From Macrostomum hystrix (Eukaryota; Platyhelminthes; Macrostomidae), in NCBI GenBank assembly GCA_950097015.1, contig CATNEN010000039.1, positions 16,090,501-16,154,500 on the forward strand: 64,000 nt of DNA, written 5' to 3'. A program made the translations under genes and the position numbers. The notes below the pieces were generated by a model. The model did not search any database, had not been told where the DNA came from, and was given only the letters and a program-made list of their open reading frames with translations. Below, one piece after another: positions 1 through 11,846 of this stretch; the stretch's first letter is position 1, and each line of letters opens with the position of its first letter.

Positions 1-122
1 GGGATTGAAGACAGGGGCGGAGTCAGGATTGAAGACAGGGGAGGAGTCGGGATTGAAGACAGGGGCGGAGTCGGGATTGAAGACAGGGGCGGAGTCGGGA
101 TTGAAGACAGGGGAGGAGTCGG
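1..122. repeat. 24-bp tandem repeat in neurexin intron
   Basis: About five copies of a 24-bp unit built around GATTGAAGACAGGGG and GGAGTC, with small substitutions between copies (GCGGAG versus GAGGAG). It ends about 40 bases before the first neurexin splice acceptor, so it lies inside the intron that precedes the first exon in the window. It probably continues to the left of the window. Confidence 0.9.
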
Positions 123-162
123 GACTTGCAAACTCCTTAAAAAATCCATTTTGATTTTATAG

Positions 163-2458
163 TCGGCTCGGCAACTTTTCAATTTGGCCGCCACGGCAGG
201 CCCGGACGTTTGAGCTTTGAATTCGCCGACGAAACTTTTCTGCCGACAACGAAACGCGACGACATCGCTTTCGGCTTCCAGACTGTTCGAGAAAATGCGC
301 CACTGGTGCGAGTTGACGCAAGAGAGGATACCAGCGACTACATACTCATCAGCATAGTGAGTACTATGGGGAAGACAGACTGGTGTGTGTGAGGTAAACA
401 GAGGACGATTAAGACTTGGAAAGGAAAAAAGGGTTGAATTAAGATTTAGCTACATGTTTTCTGTTCTCAACAGGTTAATCGTCAGATTAGAGTTGAGTAC
501 AACATGAAGTCCAGCACTATAGCCCTGGACAGTCCTGTTCAAGTCTCCGACGGCCGCTATCACAGGATTCGCTTCCTGCGCGAGGAGACACGCGGTAGCC
601 TGTTTATCGATGACTACGGGCCGCAGATAAAGCATCCTGGTGAGGCTACTCAGACCGTTCACCTGAACTCAACAGCCTGCACCTTGTCAGAAAACTGACA
701 GCCTAACCTTCCTCAACCACTTTGGCATCTTTATCCTGGCCTCTTCTTTTTCCTGTCTCATATCTCAGCTGTCTCATCTCACCTGTCTCATATCTCACCT
801 GTCTCATATCTCACCTGTCTCATATCTCACCTGTCTCATATCTAACCCCTGTCTCATCTCACCCCTGTCTCATCTCTCCCCTGTCTCGTCTCTCCCCTGT
901 CTCATCTTTCCCCTGCCTCATCTCTCACCTGTCTTATCTCTCTTGTTTCTCATCTCTCGCCTGTCTCATCTCTCCCATGCCACATCTCAGCTATATCAAT
1001 CTGTTGTAATTAGATTATCTCTATAGCCCGTATCGTCGAAGTAATTACCCCATTCACCTGCAGACGCCAGCGTTGGTACAACTTTTAACTGGCAAAAGTA
1101 CATTCAAGTTGGCCGCTTAATGACCAGAGCAGTCAGCGGAAGCGGCCGACATCGCCGAAGCATCAGCCAGACGGCGCTAGACGACAGTCAGCACAATTTT
1201 CAGGGCCACCTGGTCGGCCTGGTGTTCAATGGACTTCCTTTGAATCGCATCGCCGCCGGCGAGGACGCGGTCAGAGACTTGGCCAGACTGCGAATTGAAC
1301 GCGAGGGCGACGTCCAGCAGGTGGCTGACTTCCGTCCTAATCTGGAAGGATTTCCACCCAAGGACCGACCTGAGTACTATCGCAACGCAGACCTGATGCC
1401 AACAACTGTGCCTGTAAGTGCTCCGAAACTTAATCTGTGAATCAGCACTTTTCACCCTCATTTTGTCAACCCCTTATACTTTAACTCCTACCTCCCTCCA
1501 GTCCGATTGGCCGCTGTCAACCCCTTCTACTCCAACTCTCACCCTCCCTCCAGTCCGATTGGCCACTGTCAACCCCTTCTCCTCCAACTCTCACCCTCCC
1601 TCCAGTCCGATTGGCCACTGTCAACCCCTTCTACTCCAACTCTCACCCTCCCTCCAGTCCGATTGGCCACTGTCAACCCCTTCTCCTCCAACTCTCACCC
1701 TCCCTCCAGTCCGATTGGCCGCTGTCAACCCCTTCTCCTCCCCACCTCATTCACATTCCAATCTGGATTGGCCTGGTCTTATCAATTCCCTGAAAATGCT
1801 TTCCACATTTAGCCGAGTCAAACTCCGGTTCGCTGCACAGCCGAGAATCGATACCGCAGTGATTGTATCAATGCGCGCGGAATTAACCTTCCAGATTACA
1901 GAGGCGGCTCGGATAATAGGTAAAACAAATCAATTTTTTAAATTTACCATTGGACTAGGTTTTTTAAGTATAAATTAATCAATTAATCAATAATTATACT
2001 AAACCAGATCGCCGACGAACAGTCCATCGCCAGTCCGAGAACCAAACGCGGCATCTCTGCCTTCTCAATCTTCCTCGTCATCTGGCGAGAGTGGCAACGT
2101 CGGCGTCGGCGGTAGCGGCGACATGACCTCGGCGAAGCCACCAGTACAGGTGGCCAAAATCAACCTGTTCGTCATAGTGGCCGTCGGCGCAGCCGGGGCC
2201 ATCCTTCTACTCGTCTTCTTCTGCCTCATCTACCGCTGCCGGAGCAAGAACGAAGGATCCTACCGGGTGGACGAGACACAGAACTTTGCTAACGACGGCA
2301 TTGGCGGTCCCGGCATCCAGTTGGATCCCGCGTTGAAGCCTCTGCGATCTGACGGCGGCTCCTCTTCTAGGCGACATCTGAACGGCGACGCCAGGGGGGT
2401 CAGCGGCAGTGGGAAATCGGGCTCCAGAAAGCGAGACATGAAAGAGTGGTACGTCTGA
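163..2458 (+). CDS. nrx: Neurexin, C-terminal part (five exons, 3' end of gene)
   Basis: Presynaptic single-pass adhesion protein that binds neuroligins and other partners in the synaptic cleft and scaffold PDZ proteins in the cytoplasm. Exons read from splice sites are 163-356, 474-639, 1064-1413, 1813-1919 and 2008-2458. All have AG acceptors and GT donors, and codon phases match across every junction. Exons 1-3 encode the last laminin-G (LNS6) domain: an ATFQFG start, a segment around IAFGFQTV and LVRVD, and FQGHLVGLVFNGLPLN near its end. Exon 4 encodes a short linker with two cysteines. Exon 5 encodes a Ser/Gly-rich stalk, a transmembrane helix (about 2156-2235), a basic stop-transfer with the neurexin-type EGSYRVDE motif, and a C-terminal PDZ ligand KEWYV before TGA. 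The vertebrate equivalent ends in EYYV. Upstream exons are outside the window. The family call is firm; the copy or isoform cannot be told. Confidence 0.93.
724..1000. repeat. 16-18 bp pyrimidine-rich minisatellite, neurexin intron
   Basis: Degenerate tandem copies of a unit like CTCATATCTCACCTGT (16 bp), drifting to CTCATCTCTCCCCTGT toward the right. It occupies most of the intron between neurexin exons 474-639 and 1064-1413. A long open frame through it is a repeat artefact. Confidence 0.85.
1495..1745. repeat. 52-bp minisatellite, neurexin intron
   Basis: Five near-identical copies, with GTCCGATTGGCC recurring at 1501, 1553, 1605, 1657 and 1709 (exact 52-bp spacing). The copies differ mainly by CTACTCC versus CTCCTCC and GCTGTC versus ACTGTC. 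The array fills the intron between exons 1064-1413 and 1813-1919. Confidence 0.92.
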
Positions 2459-2489
2459 TCCCGGACAACACAGCCATCGGAATCCCGAG

Positions 2490-2937
2490 TCCATATCTGA
2501 AAACCCCTCAGCCTTATCTGGCCACCAATCCCCAGATCCACAAACCCCTCAGCCTTATCTGACCACCAATCCCCAGGTCCATAAACCCCTCAGCATTATC
2601 TGACCAGTAGAATGTGTATATTTTCATATTTTCAAATATTTTACCAGCCTTATCTGACCACCAATCCCCAGGTCCATAAACCCCTCAACCTTACCTGACC
2701 AGCAATCTCCAGGTCCATAAACCCCTCAGCCTTATCTGGCCACCAAACCCCAGATCCACAAACCCCTCAGCCTTATCTGGCCACCAAACCCCAGATCCAC
2801 AAACCCCTCAGCCTTATCTGGCCACCAAACCCCAGATCCACAAACCCCTCAGCCTTATCTGGCCACCAAACCCCAGATCCACAAACCCCTCAGCCTTATC
2901 TGGCCACCAAACCCCAGATCCACAAACCCCTCAGCCA
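2490..2937. repeat. 41-bp minisatellite in neurexin 3' UTR
   Basis: About ten copies of a 41-bp unit containing CAGCCTTATCTGGCCACCA and AGATCCACAAACCCC. The copies near 2760-2930 are almost perfect and those near 2500-2720 are diverged and interrupted. It begins about 30 bases after the neurexin stop codon, so it is probably transcribed in the 3' UTR. Confidence 0.9.
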
Positions 2938-2939
2938 AA

Positions 2940-4440
2940 GACAAAACCCAGATCCAAAATCCGTAAACTCTGCCCTAGCTATGGGGCTCATCGCTCTGTC
3001 TCCACTTGTTCTTACTGATGGCCAAACAGAATGACAATGCGAAACTATCTTGGTTAGTTTTTTTAATATAAAAGCGTTTTTGCAGTACTTGGATTACATT
3101 CTGATATGCTCACAGATAATTAATGTATATGAGCCTGAATATTATCTAAAAATTGCATTTGTCTCGTGAAAATCTATCTGCACTCAATAAACTCCTCCAG
3201 TATATCTGTATACATAAATAGCTTTAAAAACTCTTGATTTCCTCTCTAAATGCAGAGGTGTTTAATAAATGGTTTATTTTGTAACAATTCGCACTTCAAA
3301 ATTTGCCTGTAGTTTGTTTTTCTGTGCATTATTATCACCCCACAAAAGTTTTTTGCATTAAATATTAGCTAATTAGTTTACTTTCCATTTTTTACTTTTC
3401 CTATACTGTACCTTGCACTGACCAATATATTGGCTGGCCAGTAGACTATATATTATTCTATATCATTGTCATTTGCTATAATATACAAATTTATAAAGTT
3501 ATATGCAAGCAATGGACTACTAAAAAGTTGTTAAGCAAAACAATTTTTTTAACTTTTATGTGAATTAGCGATTAGTAATGCTATTCGCTATATAAAAGTT
3601 GTTTTTAGAAAAATTAAAAAAATTATAGCAAAATTATAGAACAATGCATGTTCAAGTGTTCATTCTGCGCAGAGTTCTAGAGTACATAATACTTTTTTGT
3701 TTAATTGCTTGGTCACGATAATTCAAAAAGTTTGATCGTTTAATTTGTCTAGTTAGTATACAACATTTTTTTTATGCCAATAGATTTAAGCAGGGATTTC
3801 AACATGACACTATTTTCGTTTAAAATAGGAACACAACTCATATATAGTTAGCCGTTCAAACTTTCTTTAACTGTTGGAAACAATTTCATTAAAATTACGA
3901 GAACTTTATGGATGAAATCTGTATGCGAAGACATAGTCTGGAATGCTTACGAAACACGGACAGTTTACCAAGATTAACTTTCACATTATAAATAAACAAT
4001 TTACTCATGTCGAAATGTATTTTTTATCTCAACAACGCGAAGCACAGAGGTATAGTAGCTCAATTTGAATGCGTATATAGTAGCTGCAGACCGAGTTTTG
4101 ATTTATAAAACAAACAGATTTCGAAAGCTTTCTGGTGATTCACACACCTGTAAATTTGAGCTGTCATCGTGTATTTTCATGTATTTTAAAATTGATCTAG
4201 AAAATGTTCTGCGGAATATATTATACATCGTTTTCGCAATCTATTGTGTAAATAAAATTTTAATTGATTGATTAAAAGACTGAATCACTGGCGTGCATAT
4301 TTTTATCTATACATTATTATGTTTTACTATTCTCACTTATTGATAATCAACAAAAGATTAGATTGGAAAAAAGCAATTTGTAATAATATATATTAACTCA
4401 AAGCTCATATCCTAAATGTACACTTATCGGTCACTCAGAC
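2940..4440. other. AT-rich spacer, no recognised gene
   Basis: After the 41-bp array the sequence becomes strongly AT-rich, with poly-T runs and short low-complexity stretches. A 68-codon open frame at 4065-4271 has no recognisable features and ends in an AT-rich stretch with an AATAAA, so it is probably chance. No RNA gene or element was recognised. Confidence 0.6.
3186..3191 (+). promoter_or_regulatory. Candidate neurexin polyadenylation signal
   Basis: First canonical AATAAA after the neurexin stop codon, about 730 bases downstream and beyond the 41-bp array. A second AATAAA follows near 3265. Position and sequence fit; use is not shown. Confidence 0.4.
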
Positions 4441-4464
4441 ACCTGCAATTGATTGTGGAACTCA

Positions 4465-4640
4465 GGGGAATGTAGATTATGAGACTGTCACACTGGATTG
4501 TGAGACTGTCACACTGGATTGTGAGACTGTCACACTGGATTGTGAGACTGTCACACTGGATTGTGAGACTGTCACACTGGATTTTGAGACTGTCACCACA
4601 CTGGATTTTGAGACTGTCACACTGGATTGTGAGACTGTGA
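4465..4640. repeat. 21-bp tandem repeat
   Basis: About eight copies of GAGACTGTCACACTGGATTG plus one base. The later copies carry a TTTTG variant and one CACCA insertion. Because 21 is a multiple of three, the array extends a spurious minus-strand open frame. Confidence 0.92.
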
Positions 4641-4804
4641 GACACTGAATTAAACTGGATCACACTGGATCTCGACCAAAAAGGTGCGGCCTTTGTCGGT
4701 GAAGACCGCAAAGTTGCAGTGAACTGCACGGTGTCATGCTTGCTTGGCCCTAACGTGGATTTTAGACTCCTGTAAGCTGCTGCTGTCAGCGATCCGTTTC
4801 CTTC

Positions 4805-5175
4805 CTTCCAAGCCATGTGTGGCCAGCCGGGAACAATGGGCATTGCGAAGGATCCACTGGAGGCAGAAGCTGTGGCGTCCGGCGAGTGATTTTCACAGAT
4901 GAGAGCAGCTTTCGATTGTTCCGTGCCGACGATCGACGACGACGAGTTGGTAACAACTACCGCAAGATCGTCAGACTTCCTCGAATCAATCACCTGGCCC
5001 ACTTGCTGCCATGTGCTGCTCAAGTGGTTCCAACAAGCGGCTCTGCACGCCAGACTCGATTTAATCCACGATTGGAGAACCTCCTTGGGCAATCACCTTC
5101 TCAAGACGCTCAATCTAGAAGTCAAGTCGGTAGCGACACGCTTCTTGAGATCCAAGGAATAGCTCGACATTTTGT
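4805..5175. mobile_element. Tc1/mariner-type transposase debris, both strands
   Basis: On the plus strand, 4815-4960 encodes a Tc1-like catalytic segment split by a frameshift: WALRRIHWRQKLWR in one frame, then VIFTDESSFRLF in another (the TDES aspartate region). On the minus strand an ATG at 5170 opens MSSYSLDLKKRV, which resembles the N-terminal helix-turn-helix start of IS630/Tc1 transposases, and is broken by an in-frame TGA near 5093. The two pieces face each other, so they are parts of at least two decayed insertions. The plus-strand call is the more secure. Confidence 0.5.
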
Positions 5176-6060
5176 GACAACTTGGGGTGACAGAAATCCG
5201 CGGATTGAAAACGAAGCTTTCGAAATAAAAAGGTGAACAGCATGAGTCCATTTTGCATATCAGGGTTAAAATTCCCGGCAGAAGTTTGGCCATAGACATA
5301 TTATAAAAATGATGCTTTAAATTACCGGAGTATGTCAAACTCTCGGAAAGCAAAGCCAGCAAGATTCTGTCCGGATACTTTTTGCGCACCCGGTATATAT
5401 ATAGCAAGGTCAGCCGCTATCCATTGGACTCAGTATATATTAGTTTTTTGAGTCATGAACATGTATTCCACATAAACAAATTAAGAAAACTGTAATTTTT
5501 ATCATATATTCAATAGGAGAGTGTGTAATTCTACGCATCGAATGTATATTTACTGCTTATGAGAATATGAAGATGGTTTTAATTACTGTTTAAATATTAC
5601 AAACCGGCATATAGTTAAACTGCGACGAACAATGTCAAAGCAAAGTTTAAATAGACCAACAAATTATTTTGAAAGCTATAACTTATATATAACAAAATAT
5701 GAATACTACGGTAAGAAAACAGCTAGTGGTGATTATAAAAGAGTGTAAATGATTGAAGTTGAAATTGAAATATGTTGTATCGTTTTACAGTAAACTGCAG
5801 TTTAAAAAATTTAACGAACAACTGAGTATAAATAGTCATGCTACACGCGCAAAATTGCGTACCAATTTAAATTTAAATTTTCAATTGAGATCGCTCAATT
5901 ATCCGGTTCCTATCCAGTATCGAAGGAAGAAAAAACTAGAAATGTTTTTTATAACAAGTACATAAATATACCTATACTAGCACTATACTTATAAAGTACA
6001 TTTAACAGCAAATATATACAGTAGCTATATTTAAACTATTTTTTTTATATTCACCGTTTC
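5176..6060. other. AT-rich spacer, no recognised gene
   Basis: AT-rich sequence between transposon debris and the 3' end of the receptor gene. Short open frames (for example 5753-5965) show no domain, signal or conserved pattern. Nothing specific was recognised. Confidence 0.6.
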
Positions 6061-6074
6061 ATGCCTTTCAGTTG

Positions 6075-7166
6075 TTACTGCCTGACAAAGCAAGTTTTCT
6101 TAGAAAGCACTCCCCGCCGAATGCTGGCATTGAACGCCAGTGCAACGCACGGCACAGCAGCGCAATTAAGAAAGAACAAATAATAGACCGTGATCTCTAA
6201 ATGAACGAAGCCGAAATTGTCTAGAAGCATTGGCAGCAGGCAGATAAACTGAATGGCATTGCCAGCAACTAGCGACAGCAGCGGCTTGGCCATCTGTTCC
6301 ATCGTTGCCTGCCTTCGGCTAGCCTCGGAGTAGGCCGACGAGCTGCTGAAGGAGCTGACCGTGCGGGACCGGCCTCGCTTCACCATCAGAAGGCCGGTGC
6401 CAACGTAGCAGGTGAACGACAGGGCGTAGTAGCCAGCCGCCAGAGTCGCCTTTGTCAGGGCGTTGACCCGCCGTTGCACGCTGAGCATTGAGCAGGCCAG
6501 CTCGTTGGTCATGCTTGGCGAGGCGAGGCTGGCGTAGAGCCAGATGTGCAGACAGAATTCGCCAGCCGCAGTTACCAGGAGGCTGCCAGCTGTGACGCAG
6601 TACAGCAGCCCGACTGTCCAGCGCTTGCTGACAGGCGAGGCGATGGCCAGCAGACGGTCCAGTGCCAGCAGGCTGTAGGCGCTCACCTCGTTGCCAATGC
6701 AAACATCTCGCAAGCTAATTAACAGCTTTGTGGCTGAATAGGACCGGCTTAGGTAGACATTTTCATCTTCGGAGGTCCAACTGGGCGATATCCAGGTGTC
6801 ATTATTTGTACGATTGTGATAGCCCACGCCGAGTACAAACAGCAGTGAGAATAGCAGCACGGCTGCTATGAGCTCATAAGTGCATAGCAACAGTGTGAGG
6901 TAGCGAAATGTGCGCCGGTTGATGGTCACCTGGCCGCCAATGATGACCCGAACAATGACCGAGTTGCCTACAATGGCCACTAGGCCTACTAAAGAATAGA
7001 TGATAAAGAAGTGAATACCGCTGGCTATTCTGGGTTCGTACAGTTGCTCGTAGTGGGAGCAGTGGAACACCGACTGTGGCGTGGTTTCCAAGCCGGACCA
7101 GTTGCCAATATCGAGGGTGTTGCCAGAAGGAAGTTTCCCGCCAAGTTCGTAAGTCGAGTCAGCCAT
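6075..7166 (-). CDS. Rhodopsin-like seven-transmembrane receptor, intronless
   Basis: Plasma-membrane G-protein-coupled receptor of 363 residues. The ATG at 7166 is the first in frame. An acidic, glycine-rich extracellular N-terminus precedes helix 1, which holds GNSVIV with the conserved Asn. Helix 2 has a Glu (LCTYELIA) where most family members have Asp. Helix 3 follows DVC and ends with DRLLAI, a DRY-motif variant. A second-loop Cys (NELACSML) can pair with the helix 3 Cys. The third intracellular loop is short and Arg/Ser-rich. Helix 6 has FICLLPM, lacking the usual CWxP, and helix 7 has VPCVALAF instead of NPxxY. It is therefore a divergent class A receptor; the ligand is not inferable. 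The hydrophobic pattern and the key Cys pair make a real, intact gene likely. Confidence 0.85.
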   Translation of the reverse strand: MADSTYELGGKLPSGNTLDIGNWSGLETTPQSVFHCSHYEQLYEPRIASGIHFFIIYSLVGLVAIVGNSVIVRVIIGGQVTINRRTFRYLTLLLCTYELIAAVLLFSLLFVLGVGYHNRTNNDTWISPSWTSEDENVYLSRSYSATKLLISLRDVCIGNEVSAYSLLALDRLLAIASPVSKRWTVGLLYCVTAGSLLVTAAGEFCLHIWLYASLASPSMTNELACSMLSVQRRVNALTKATLAAGYYALSFTCYVGTGLLMVKRGRSRTVSSFSSSSAYSEASRRQATMEQMAKPLLSLVAGNAIQFICLLPMLLDNFGFVHLEITVYYLFFLNCAAVPCVALAFNASIRRGVLSKKTCFVRQ

Positions 7167-7262
7167 GCGAGTTTGGAGATCGACTTGATGGCTGATTGAC
7201 TTTGGGAAGTTTCTAAAAAATGGGATTATTCAGACTGGTTGGATTTTTTAGCTGTTCGCTCT

Positions 7263-10158
7263 CTTCACATCTACCCACCAGTCTGTCTACATCTACCCAC
7301 CTCCAATCTCTTCATTCACATCTACCCACCTCCAATCTCTTCATTCACATCTACCCACCTCCAATCTCTTCATTCACATTTACCCACCTCCAATCTCTTC
7401 ATTGACATCTACCCACCTCCAAACTCTTCATTCACATCTACCCACCTCCAATCTCTTCATTCACATCTACCCACCTCCAGTCTCTTCATTCACATCTACC
7501 CACCACCAATCTCTTCATTCACATCTACCCACCTCCAATCTCTTCATTCACATCTACCCACCTCCAGTCTCTTCATTCACATCTACCCACCACCAAACTC
7601 TTCATTCACATCTACCACCAATCTCTTCATTCACATCTACCCACCTCCAATCTCTTCATTCACATCTACCCACCTCCAGTCTCTTCATTCACATCTACCC
7701 ACCTCCAATCTCTTCATTCACATCTACCCACCACCAATCTCTTCATTCACATCTACCCACCTTCAATCTCTTCATTCACATCACCCACCTCCAATCTCTT
7801 CATTCACATCTACCCACCTCCAGTCTCTTCATTCACATCTACCCACCACCAAACTCTTCATTCACATCTACCACCAATCTCTTCATTCACATCTACCCAC
7901 CTCCAATCTCTTCATTCACATCTACCCACCTCCAGTCTCTTCATTCACATCTACCCACCTCCAATCTCTTCATTCACATCTACCCACCACCAATCTCTTC
8001 ATTCACATCTACCCACCTTCAATCTCTTCATTCACATCACCCACCTCCAATCTCTTCATTCACATCTACCCACCACCAATCTCTTCATTCACATCTACCC
8101 ACCTCCAATCTCTTCATTCACATCTACCCACCTCCAATCTCTTCATTCACATCACCCACCTCCAATCTCTTCATTCACATCTACCCACCTCCAATCTCTT
8201 CATTCACATCTACCCACCTCTAATCTCTTCATTCACATCTACCCACCTCCAATCTCTTCATTCACATCTACCCACCACCAATCTCTTCATTCACATCTAC
8301 CCACCTCCAATCTCTTCATTCACATCTACCCACCTCCAGTCTCTTCATTCACATCTACCCACCACCAAACTCTTCATTCACATCTACCACCAATCTCTTC
8401 ATTCACATCTACCCACCTCCAATCTCTTCATTCACATTTACCCACCTCCAATCTCTTCATTCACATCACCCACCCCCAATCTCTTCATTCACATCTACCC
8501 ACCTCCAATCTCTTCATTCACATCTACCCACCCCCAATCTCTTCATTCACATCTACCCACCTCCAATCTCTTCATTCACATCTACCCACCTCCAATCTCT
8601 TCATTCACATCTACCCACCTCCAGTCTCTTCATTCACATCTACCCACCACCAATCTCTTCATTCACATCTACCCACCTCCAATCTCTTCGTTCACATCTA
8701 CCCACCTCCAGTCTCTTCATTCACATCTACCCACCACCAAACTCTTCATTCACATCTACCACCAATCTCTTCATTCACATCTACCCACCTCCAATCTCTT
8801 CATTCACATCTACCCACCTCCAGTCTCTTCATTCACATCTACCCACCTCCAATCTCTTCATTCACATCTACCCACCACCAATCTCTTCATTCACATCTAC
8901 CCACCTTCAATCTCTTCATTCACATCACCCACCTCCAATCTCTTCATTCACATCTACCCACCTCCAATCTCTTCATTCACATCTACCCACCACCAAACTC
9001 TTCATTCACATCTACCACCAATCTCTTCATTCACATCTACCCACCTCCAATCTCTTCATTCACATCTACCCACCTCCAGTCTCTTCATTCACATCTACCC
9101 ACCTCCAATCTCTTCATTCACATCTACCCACCACCAATCTCTTCATTCACATCTACCCACCTTCAATCTCTTCATTCACATCACCCACCTCCAATCTCTT
9201 CATTCACATCTACCCACCACCAATCTCTTCATTCACATCTACCCACCTCCAATCTCTTCATTCACATCTACCCACCTCCAATCTCTTCATTCACATCACC
9301 CACCTCCAATCTCTTCATTCACATCTACCCACCTCTAATCTCTTCATTCACATCTACCCACCTCTAATCTCTTCATTCACATCTACCCACCTCCAATCTC
9401 TTCATTCACATCTACCCACCACCAATCTCTTCATTCACATCTACCCACCTCCAATCTCTTCATTCACATCTACCCACCTCCAGTCTCTTCATTCACATCT
9501 ACCCACCACCAAACTCTTCATTCACATCTACCACCAATCTCTTCATTCACATCTACCCACCTCCAATCTCTTCATTCACATCTACCCACCTCCAGTCTCT
9601 TCATTCACATCTACCCACCTCCAATCTCTTCATTCACATCTACCCACCACCAATCTCTTCATTCACATCTACCCACCTCTAATCTCTTCATTCACATCTA
9701 CCCACCTCTAATCTCTTCATTCACATCTACCACCAATCTCTTCATTCACATCTACCCACCTCCAATCTCTTCATTCACATCTACCCACCACCAATCTCTT
9801 CATTCACATCTACCCACCTCCAATCTCTTCATTCACATCTACCCACCTCCAATCTCTTCATTCACATCACCCACCTCCAATCTCTTCATTCACATCTACC
9901 CACCTCTAATCTCTTCATTCACATCTACCCACCTCTAATCTCTTCATTCACATCTACCCACCTCTAATCTCTTCATTCACATCTACCACCAATCTCTTCA
10001 TTCACATCTACCACCAATCTCTTCATTCACATCTACCCACCTCCAATCTCTTCATTCACATCTACCCACCTCCAATCTCTTCATTCACATCTACCCACCT
10101 CCAATCTCTTCATTCACATCTACCCACCTCCAATCTCTTCACATCTACCCATTTCCAC
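7263..10158. repeat. 29-bp satellite array, about 100 copies
   Basis: Tandem units of CATCTACCCACCTCCAATCT plus CTTCATTCA (29 bp). Variants include CCAGT, CACCACCAA(A/T), CCTTCAAT, CCTCTAAT and two shortened forms (CATCTACCACC, CATCACCC). The variants recur in the same order several times, giving higher-order repeats (see findings). Open frames through it, one of about 700 codons, are artefacts of a unit without stops. It begins about 95 bases upstream of the receptor start codon. Confidence 0.97.
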
Positions 10159-10960
10159 TTTTGTCACACTAATTCCAGCTGAGTATTATCTCAGATTATC
10201 AGGCCAAAACAGTGTCTTCTTCATTTCCAAAGCTCAACGCCAATTATAGAAAGCAATTAGATATTTGCTTTCTGCTGGAAATTTTCAGTCAAAAATGTTT
10301 TTCACATTTGTGTTCATTCCAGACTATGTAATGATCAAATACAGTTAGAGCATTCGTGATCAAACAATAGCAGTTCTGAGTCTTCTCACCTATAGAGTTG
10401 TCAATCCGAGACTTGTCTACGCCTGAAATATTTGAGCAGACAAAAAATGCTATTCAATTTTAAATTGCTTGCTGCAGTTTCTGTAGCTACAAAAGTGCAG
10501 GGTCTCGGGAAAAAATGACGGAGGATCATTGTCCCACATTTATAATCTGGCCTGAGGGCTACCCATACCTCAGCAACCAATGAAGGAATTGTCAGACGAT
10601 AATCTCTTTAATTAAACACGAATAGCCTTCTCAAAATTATTATCAGCCTTTCTGCTGCTACAGGTGAAAGTTTAATCATGACAGCATTAGAGAAACATTA
10701 GATAGAAAACATTTATAGGCAGCTACGGTTTTTGGTTTCAGAGAAATCGGGTCTTATCTTGAGAACGTTTTTAGTCAAGCCATGCAGTATAGGCTGGAGC
10801 CGATGGTATTAGAAAATTTGTTTTAAAATGTACATTCTGTCATTTTTACAGTGAAACGGTAGGTCCTTGAGTACGATTGACATTGTCTTCGGCGAAAGAA
10901 AGCCTTTGATAAAAAGTTTAATATAGCTTATTGCTGACCATTTGATCCTTCGAGCATTCG
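10159..10960. other. Spacer, no recognised gene
   Basis: Unique AT-rich sequence with no convincing open frame. At about 10938-10960 there is a diverged copy of the transposon terminal motif found at 11043 (TTTGATCCTTCG), suggesting an older or second end of the same element family. Confidence 0.5.
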
Positions 10961-10962
10961 AT

Positions 10963-11846
10963 TTAATCCACAGTGGCAAAATCCAAGCGTTTCAGGCCGA
11001 TTTTCAAGTTGTCTATGGCCAAAAGTATGACCATAGAGCAAACGATTTGATCCTTCGGACACGCATCTAGTCCCGCCCATAGATTTAACATGCCACTGTG
11101 TACGGTATATAAACAGAAACGGAACTGTGGCTTCGGCTTTGTCGCTTTTTCAAAGGGAAACATAAAACTGTGTAAAAAAACCAACTCCCCCGCAACGCAG
11201 CGAGGCAGGTAGAGCAGCATATGCCGGAACCAGCCTCCGTACTTAACCGCTGTGATGTCCGCTGTTGCTTCTGCTATCCTGTGCAGCACGCGGATACGCC
11301 ACTCGCGTAGTGTGGTCTCTGGAGCCGGGTTGTCCAGTTCCAGCTGCACTTGTGGCTGGGAGAGCTGTCGCTTGATCACCGCCTTCAGGCACGAGTGCGC
11401 GCTCTCTACCGGATTAAGGAACGGCGAGTACGGGGGCAGCACCACGAAGCGCCAGTTAGCCGCAAATTGCTCGGGAATCCGCACTCCGTATTGGAATCGA
11501 GCGCCATCCATGATGATGCAGAACTGGTCGGCATTGTTGACGTCATCGCGGTTGCTGACTTCTTGGAGCAGCTCTTCAACGAATGCCTGTAACAAGTTCG
11601 CGGTCAGGGCCTGGCAGACGATCCTATGGTGGACAAGGCCATGGTCCGGTGCAATGGCCTGCAGGACCTGCACACTCTGCACACCTCGTTGTGTGTGCAG
11701 CATGCGCCGGACTCGCTGACCCCGTTGACCGCGCTCACTATCAGCTCGTACTTCTCGTCGCTTTTTTTGGCATATGGCCCTCGTTCCACAGGCTCGTCAA
11801 CTTCGTCGATGGAATCAAAGCTGTCCTCACTTTCTTCGTCGAACAC
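10963..11846 (-). pseudogene. Tc1/IS630-like DDE transposase, frameshifted
   Basis: Cut-and-paste transposase of the Tc1/IS630 superfamily. An ATG at 11846 begins an acidic N-terminus followed by PYAKKSDEKYELIV. The frame then shifts near 11700 into the catalytic part, which contains IIMDGARFQYG (second Asp) and LPPYSPFLNPVE (Glu), with about 33 residues between the acidic pair as in DD34E-type enzymes. The DNA-binding region and the first catalytic Asp are not recognisable, so an internal deletion is likely. The frame also runs past the inner left terminal inverted repeat (residues DACPKDQIV are encoded by it), so the original stop has been lost. Not expected to be active. Confidence 0.8.

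Noticed and set aside
4065-4271. 68-codon small protein gene
   Set aside because: AT-rich, no recognisable features, ends in a low-complexity AATAAA stretch; chance frame is more likely.
7239-9338. A 699-codon plus-strand open frame
   Set aside because: It consists only of the translated 29-bp satellite, whose unit has no stop in that frame; there is no unique sequence.
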